Assembly (NCBI GenBank): GCA_947579605.1
Contig: OX388307.1
Span: 6,301,237 to 6,365,236, forward strand
From: Athripsodes cinereus
Taxonomy: Eukaryota; Arthropoda; Insecta; Trichoptera; Leptoceridae
DNA length: 64,000 bases
Direction: 5' to 3'
Shown: piece by piece, positions 57,476 through 64,000 of the stretch
How positions within the stretch are numbered: the first letter of the stretch is position 1
Layout of the letters: the number at the start of each line of letters is the position of its first letter
The notes under the pieces: model-generated
What the model saw: only the letters and a program-made list of their open reading frames with translations
Database searches by the model: none
What the model was told of the DNA's origin: nothing
Made by a program: the position numbers and the translations under genes

Positions 57476-60017
57476 CCGGGGTAATATCAGTGGCGTGCCC
57501 TCCATGTGTGCAAAAAGCATAACTTGCCTACAAAAGAAAAGCTAAGTATTGTTGGAAAGGCTAGATATTCAACGAAACGACGGGATCGCGAAATATTTTC
57601 AATTGCAACACCAATTTGAAAATTTGTCGACGAAGGGACGAAGGGATTTGAAAAGTCTGCTGTTTTAGTTTCTATGCCAAATTGCGGAAATAATAAAAAA
57701 ATTTCATTATGATAGTATGATCAATATAAAAAGTCTTTTCCCCACCCCTGGGTAGTATCAATATTGTGGCCAGAAACTGTTTATAACTTCCTATGTTTGA
57801 AAAATATTATATACAAACAAAGGTAAATTATATTTACCAAATGTTGGCAGATTGTAACTGCACACGCAATTTATTTCAACCAATGTTGGCAAATTTGTTA
57901 CAAACCGCAAATATCATGGAATATATACCAACAAATATAAAAAGGGTAACACATACCTACATACATACATACATACAGTGAAGTGGTCACGAAAAAAATA
58001 CTTATTGAAAAATGCATCTAGGTAGGATATGTACTTTATGTACCTACTTTCTTCACGTGACATGCTTTCAGGGCTAAAATAAATAAGTATTACCTACATC
58101 ATTTATGCAGCGTATCAGAAAACAGGTAATTCAGAGCCAACAGTTGGGGTAGACATGGAGCAAATACAACTAATACTATGACAGATAAAAAAGAAAAACT
58201 GCTTCACATAGTTTTAATAGATATCGCATTCAGCGATGAAGTTACTTTCTTATTTTTATAGTGTAGGGAATCGAAAAATATTGGTAGGCAATCAATATAT
58301 GGATACCAATTAAACAATTATGAGAAATAGGTGTAAATACAGAACAATATAGATAAGAAATGTCCGAAATACTTACTGCAAATAAATAAGAAAAAAAAAC
58401 TTGAAAACGAAGATGAAAATAATGTTCATTGATCATAATATAAGATTATAAAAACAATAAAAAATGTGGGTAAATGCACTGAAAGAATTGCCTCAATGTA
58501 CCAATCAAAAAATATTTAAAACTAAATTATATTATGTGTACCTACCTACCAGTCGCGTGCCTGCCATACATGCAAAAAAGCACAGCATGCCCATAGAATC
58601 TATGAAGAAAATATTGAAATCATCAAAAACTAGTTTGAATTTGCCGCCAAACATTTCGTTGCAGAGAACAATTCACAAAAATATACGCAGCAAATATACA
58701 ATTTTTGTAAGTTTTAGAGTTTTTATCAAAAGCGCGTACTATTTGTATTGAAGTGCGTGTACAATCGATACGTTATTTTGACTTTTTTTAATAAAATCCA
58801 ATAATTTACCGTGATAGCTAAATTAATGGAATAGTAAGTTATTGCTTTATACGTTGCGTCTGGTCTCACTAACACACACTTAAATTTTAGTGTGAATACG
58901 TAGTAGGCAATGACGCGCCATATATGTGTATTATTGGGTATGTTTGGTTGTATGTGTGCAATCTTAAGGACAAAATAAGCAAGCATCTCAAAGAACGTTT
59001 GGGTGCATAATGTACCTATATGAGTATGTTTTTATTTGTATTGGTTGTGTGATGATTGTGTGAGTCGTGCGTAACGTACTAGGCAGTTAAAAATAATTTG
59101 AAGGTAGATACTATGGCCAACCGCTAATAGTTTTTAGACTTGAAACGTTCTTCATAAAGGATTGATTAATATTATGATGGATGCGCGAGACAAAATAAAT
59201 TGTATAGTAATTACGACATTTAACTTTAAAGTTACTTACATACTTAAAAATAGTATTTATTTGCATCGCAGACTTCTTGTATTTTATTTATTTATATTAA
59301 GGACCCATGAAGTCTTTGGCAAACAATAGATCTCCCACTAAAGTTTTTAAGTGTCTTTTAAGAGACGTCGCATATAAACCATTTAATATCTTAAATTCAG
59401 CAAAGGGGTATGTCAACCATTCTGGATATCTTATTTATTTAATTTTTTTTATTATAACGAATGTTAGACCAACATGAAAAGCCTAGTCCCGTCTCCGATA
59501 TATATATTATATTATTCTCAAGGACGTCCACTCGTTTGCGAGTAAAATAGTATATTTGTACAAAGCATGCCCGATGTGAAAAGCCTAGTCCCGCCACTGC
59601 TACCTACCTACCTATGTAAACAATAGCCACAAATAATTTACTGATCTACTTTTATAACTATGTATATAAATTCTATTTCAAACTATACCTCCGTGCCTAC
59701 CAATAATTCGAAGCCATCATGGCATTTGCCAGATACCACAAAGGGGTAATCAATAGAATACAAATTAATAAGTGACCTTTACATTGCTAAAATGGCAGAT
59801 TCCAACGTCTAACGGAGATTGTTTAATAAAAGTTATTATTATGAGGTTTTCCGATTTCCTGTTGGATATGTATCTATAATAAATAGTTCTATTGGATGGG
59901 GATGTTAGACGAGAAGTAGGTACCTGCACAAAAAACTTTTGTAACGAGCCTCAATGACAAAAATGATGAATATACAATAGCAGGCAAAATAGCTCTGAGG
60001 GAAATTAAAAGTAGGTA
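57476..60017. other. gene-free; hAT-like ends, SINE fragment, microsatellite
   Basis: CAGTGGCGTGCCCTCCATGT at 57488 and a relative at 58545 (CAGTCGCGTGCCTGCCATAC), both followed by GCAAAAA-GCA, look like termini of a hAT-type repeat without detectable partners. An ACAT microsatellite lies at 57957-57977. A 5' part of the SINE-like family lies at 59303-59440 (GATCTCCCACTAAAG, AAATTCAGCAAAGGGG, TATGTCAACCATTCTGGATA). A reversed scrap is at 59705-59755 (CATCATGGCATTTGCC). No gene. Confidence 0.45.
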
Positions 60018-60386
60018 GGGGAACTAGGGGCAAGACGGGAACGTTAAGCTAAAATGTCAAAAAACATGTTTCATTATATAAATTCTTTAAAAAAGTCTAT
60101 TGACACAAACTTTAATCTTAAATCTAGCAAATGAATCACATAAACGTTAAGAAATAATAAATACTTCAATTTAAAAAAAAGCTTAAATAATAATCAATGA
60201 ATTAATTAATTAACCATATTTTTATCCAGTTAATAATCGAATATCTTCCCTTAAAATTCAATATTTAAATCTTGTTTATCAAATGTCAAACAATCTGAAT
60301 CACGATATTCTTTCTTCAATGACACTATCAACAAAATTAAGTAAAATAACGTGAAATATGCGAAAAACACGTTTAGTATCACAGCA

Positions 60387-60820
60387 TCACGGAGGGAGCA
60401 ACCACTGCTGATGTAACCTTGTTACTAGTGGGGGTCCGAAGAGAGCATCTAATGGCAAACTCCCCTTTCACGGCACAAGCTTTTAGCTTAGTGTGCACTG
60501 AGAAAAATACTAACGAAATTTCACAACGAATCATTGGTACGTACTATCAGATTAGGACCAGAGATCGTACAAACGATTCATTAGTACGAATCTATAATAT
60601 TAACTCTTCGCAAACAAGTTGTTGGTAAATTTACCAATGATTTGTTTGCGAAGAGTTAATATTATAGATTTATACCAATGAATCGTTTGTACGATCTCTG
60701 GTCCTAATCTGATAGTACCGTACCAATGATTCGTTTTGAGTATTTTTCTCAGTGTGAAAGGTATATAAGGTTGTATTTGTACAAACCCAGATATATCTTT
60801 AAAAAAAAAATGTCATCCAG
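60387..60820 (+). mobile_element. SINE-like repeat split by MITE 4
   Basis: GGCAAACTCCCCTTTCACGG, CACAAGCTTTTAGCTTAGTG precede the MITE and TGAAAGGTATATAAGG, TTGTATTTGTACAAACCCAG follow it. Together they match the unbroken 57335-57475 copy. The upstream limit near 60387 is approximate. Confidence 0.75.
60496..60754. mobile_element. palindromic MITE, copy 4
   Basis: 259 bp, ends CACTGAGAAAAATAC/GTATTTTTCTCAGTG. Flanked by TG on both sides (60494-60495, 60755-60756) rather than TA. The intact SINE-like copy at 57335-57475 has a single TG here, which confirms insertion with a 2-bp duplication. Confidence 0.94.
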
Positions 60821-60904
60821 CGTTCAGGGCTACTCGGCACGGTTCCACTTTTATCCCAGTATTTCATCTTACCCCACTATCCCATCTTGCCCCTAGTTCC
60901 CCTA

Positions 60905-63900
60905 CACTATAGTGCAATCCAAATGAATTGGCGACTCTAATAATAAAAAATAAATCCAATTAGATTGCATAGAGGTGACAATTTGTGTTATGGATATCGA
61001 TACATCGAACTTTATTTTTTTGTTACTCGATGTATGTAAATATCACATCCTATTTCTGATCTGTTTTTACTAGTCCGCCACAGTTGGTACACATTGAGTG
61101 GGATTCTTTTTATAATAAAAATAAAAGATTTTTATGTTAAAAACATGCACGTTAATGTGATTAGCTATATTTTGTACCTATAATAATAAAAATATATCAG
61201 CTGATAGTGAAACCGAGGATGGGTATGAAGATGATATTGATAAAAACTAGTTAGTACCTTCTTTTATTGAAAAAGTATGTTAAATAATGTCTGTAGGTAT
61301 TAGAAACATTAATAAGTACGGATAAAAAAATAATAACTTTTTTAAAAATATTCATTCTTTTTGTATATGTTTTATTTAGTAACATCGAACATCATTTTAC
61401 CCATCACAACTAACTTACTACTACCTGCCATAAGAGATGTGAGTGTGACGGGGAGGTAGTCGATCCTTCTTGCTCGCACATTTTACGACAGAGTTCGCCA
61501 GTTTAAAAGAATCATAGTATACTGATTTATAAAAAAAATGCCATTCAGTAATAACTAATAATGTTGTAGAATAGAAAGTATGAAAAAAATTCTTCAGTTT
61601 AACTAAGTATGAAGACTGTCATAAACGGTAAATCGAGCAATTTATATTTTTCAACTGTATCATCACGACATATTCCACATATGATAAACATTCAAGCCGT
61701 CATTACCGTGCAAAAAATCAAGATATTCTATTTATCAGTTCATATACCTACGTGCAAGTAGAGATACCTATGTAAGATTGTGAACATATTATCTATGGAT
61801 ATACTGGTTTGTACCAAGTGCTGCTAAAAATAAACCTTTAAGCAACGGAAAAAACGTCAAATAATATAATGCTCTGCCTAGCAACAGCAAAGAAATTTAA
61901 ACGCAACAGACACAAGATGGTGTCGTCCCTCTCCCCCACATCGACTTTCACCCGCACTGATTGTGCGCTTATCTCGCTCGCACACACCCGCCAGTGGCGG
62001 CCCGACGTTAAGTAGGAGAATGCATCCTTATGGTCTTGTCAATTAGACGTTATAAAGTACATATAGGTAGATATTATATAGGTATATGTATGTAATGAAT
62101 GCACGATATGAAGTGAAGATAACGCATGTAGGTCTACCCGCTGTACCAAACGCGGCGGGCCATGGATGCATGCGTATGCAATTATGGTTGCAGTCCAGAG
62201 TGCAGACAGTAACTACCCACCTGACAAAGAAAGCGCGGGAAACTTAGCTAATATTTAGTGCGGATACAGTATTTTTTATTATGAAGAACAGAACAGATTT
62301 AATAAAAACACGTTTACCTACATCAGGAGCAAATCAATGTAAATAGTACCTACCTACTTTTATATGAAATATTTCAATTTCGTATCAAAATGCCACGTGA
62401 TAGCAATAATATAAACTGAGTCTCAAAACCCCAATGATAAATCCAAAAACGTAACATTTTTGAATCATGTTTGTGACGGAGAACCAAGAACGATATTTTA
62501 TTTTGTCATATTTCATAATAGGTAAGTAATATGGTACGATCAAATATGAAATGCGTTGACAATTTTAGTAGAAATACTTTGAAGTATATTGGCAGGAAGT
62601 GCATAAAAAGTATAAAATTCGGAATTATGCAAAGTTTTCTTAAATTGGCATTTTGATTTATCACATGGAAAGAAAGAATTTACATATGAACAGTCTTCAC
62701 CATTTCCCATATTCCTACCTGATGCTGTAACTATGCTCAAGTGATAAATTTAACAATATCTTATGTAGCCATTTCAGAAAAAAACGCGAATATAAAGTAT
62801 ATTCTTATAAAGTAAGTATATTATAAAGTATATTAGAGGTAAAAATTTACCACTGTGCAATCTGAAAATAAATTTATTATTCACATTTGCTTGTCAATAA
62901 TTTCTTCAAATAAAATCATCAACGGACTAAATTTTTACTTCGATTATAAAAAATAAACTGCGACCATGTTGTGATGTATATTTGTAAGTGGGTAGGTACT
63001 ACGTAACTGACCCTACATAATCTTCACTAAAAATAAAATATTCTTATGAAAGCCAGCGGTCACAAGGATCTTGCATAGGTCACACCTTGTTATTGTCAGA
63101 TGAACTCCCAATTGCATTTAAATTATTCATAAAACTACATCGAGCTATATCATTAATAAAAAAAATCTTGGGTCAACATAACCCTTCCCACAAAGATACT
63201 GTAAGATAGAAAAAGATATATAAAAAAAAACAATTTCAACACAAAAAGCCCATCAGTCACCGCCTAGATTTATCATCTCATTCATTCAGACGCTTACACA
63301 CTACATAACGACGGTCTAATGCCTGTTGGAGAGACGGCCCACTATAAAAAAATACACACTAGAAATATAATGTTACTACTATCACAAGACGGTCCCTTTT
63401 CTATTTTTGGCCCTACTATAAAAATAATAATAACAGAACCGGGCCCTTCCCGCCATTGGGCGATAGTCGACGTTCAACTATTTATTATCCAGACAACGCT
63501 ATTGGCCCGCTGGGATCCGATCTAGCCCCACCCATATTATATCATTTATCTATCTACACTAGACATTATAATATATAACTATTATATAGGTAAGTATTTA
63601 TACACATAATAATATATGTAATAGGAATATTATAATGTTTTTTCTATTATATATAAATATCGGTATAACAATTTTATTAATAAAAAGGGTCTTTGTGTCT
63701 ATAATAATTATTACCTACTCGGTATTATTTTACAGACGTCCTAGATCTGTGGGAATCATAAAAATATTTTATTAATAATAAATCTGTGAACTATTAACTT
63801 TATACGTTTTTACCATAGTAAGTCAAACGGTATAAGTTGAGAGAAAATAACAAAAGATGAGTCAACGTTTTTTATGCATCCACCGGTTACATCATCTAAA

Positions 63901-64000
63901 TTTATAAATAAAAAAACTACAGGTAGTATAGGTACAATTTCTTCTCAACAAATACCCATCTTCTATCTCGAACCTACTCTCTTACAATACCTTAAATAAC
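60905..64000. other. gene-free
   Basis: No gene is recognised. A reversed SINE-like scrap is at 61658-61725 (CATCACGACATATTCCACAT). Two less AT-rich patches (61910-62010 with CAAGATGG and GTCGTCCCTCTCC, and 63300-63535 with CTATAAAA and CGGGCCCTTCCCGCC) could be regulatory or fragments of mobile elements. Neither has a supported gene. Confidence 0.45.

Larger units (their letters stand above)
60018..60902. mobile_element. TA-flanked DNA element carrying two nested insertions
   Basis: Termini GGGGAACTAGGGGCAAGA(C)GGGA and the inverse of GGGGAACTAGGGGCAAGA(T)GGGA: 23 bp with one mismatch, TA outside both (60016-60017, 60903-60904). The TA target and GGGG-start recall the pogo element at 35646, but the TIR sequence differs. 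No transposase. Its middle is occupied by the SINE-like repeat and MITE listed next. Confidence 0.88.

Overview
This is an AT-rich, intron-poor, gene-poor stretch of a eukaryotic nuclear genome, almost certainly an insect. It holds many non-LTR retrotransposon tails ending in AAAT or AAT repeats, tRNA-derived SINEs, TA-target DNA transposons and scattered GTAGGTACCTAC tracts. That repertoire is one I associate with lepidopterans or hemipterans, but I cannot fix the order from sequence alone. I recognise no host protein gene, rRNA or functional tRNA. No prokaryotic or viral gene is visible.

Layout. 1-21 kb is mostly non-coding, with a palindromic TA-flanked MITE (2719-2984), a ~99-bp minisatellite (6042-6710), a decayed LINE C-terminus (8121-8600, minus) and SINE fragments. 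21.2-23.4 kb is a nest: a CR1/Jockey-like LINE (21383-22715) sits inside the C-terminal coding region of another LINE, with a likely 5-bp duplication, followed by a second copy of the palindromic MITE. 24-29 kb has an internally deleted mariner (25603-26426), a perfect 99-bp-arm hairpin (26755-26956) and a long-TIR MITE (28809-28961). 30-35.6 kb and 41-43.5 kb are dense in one SINE-like family with a CCCAC/GTGGG hairpin and a TAG-rich tail.

The only convincing intact gene is the 577-codon pogo/Tigger-type transposase at 36200-37933. It lies inside a complete 2.8-kb element (35646-38441) with 13-bp perfect terminal inverted repeats, a TA duplication, an apparent 5'UTR intron and subterminal palindromes. 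The protein ends in a PHD-like zinc finger. 46.8-50.7 kb is a frameshifted LINE (minus strand) nested in what appears to be a TA-flanked DNA transposon with 12-bp TIRs. 52.7-54.1 kb is a hAT element with a perfect 8-bp target duplication. 60.0-60.9 kb is a three-layer nest: a TA-flanked DNA element contains a SINE-like repeat, which contains the fourth palindromic MITE.

Functionally, the window is a record of successive transposition. LINEs supply reverse transcriptase. One SINE family (44085-44366) carries a 3' end resembling that of the LINE at 46.9 kb, as expected if it borrows that machinery. The pogo element could supply a transposase in trans to short TA-flanked elements. Coordinates of repeat fragments were set by eye and may be off by tens of bases.
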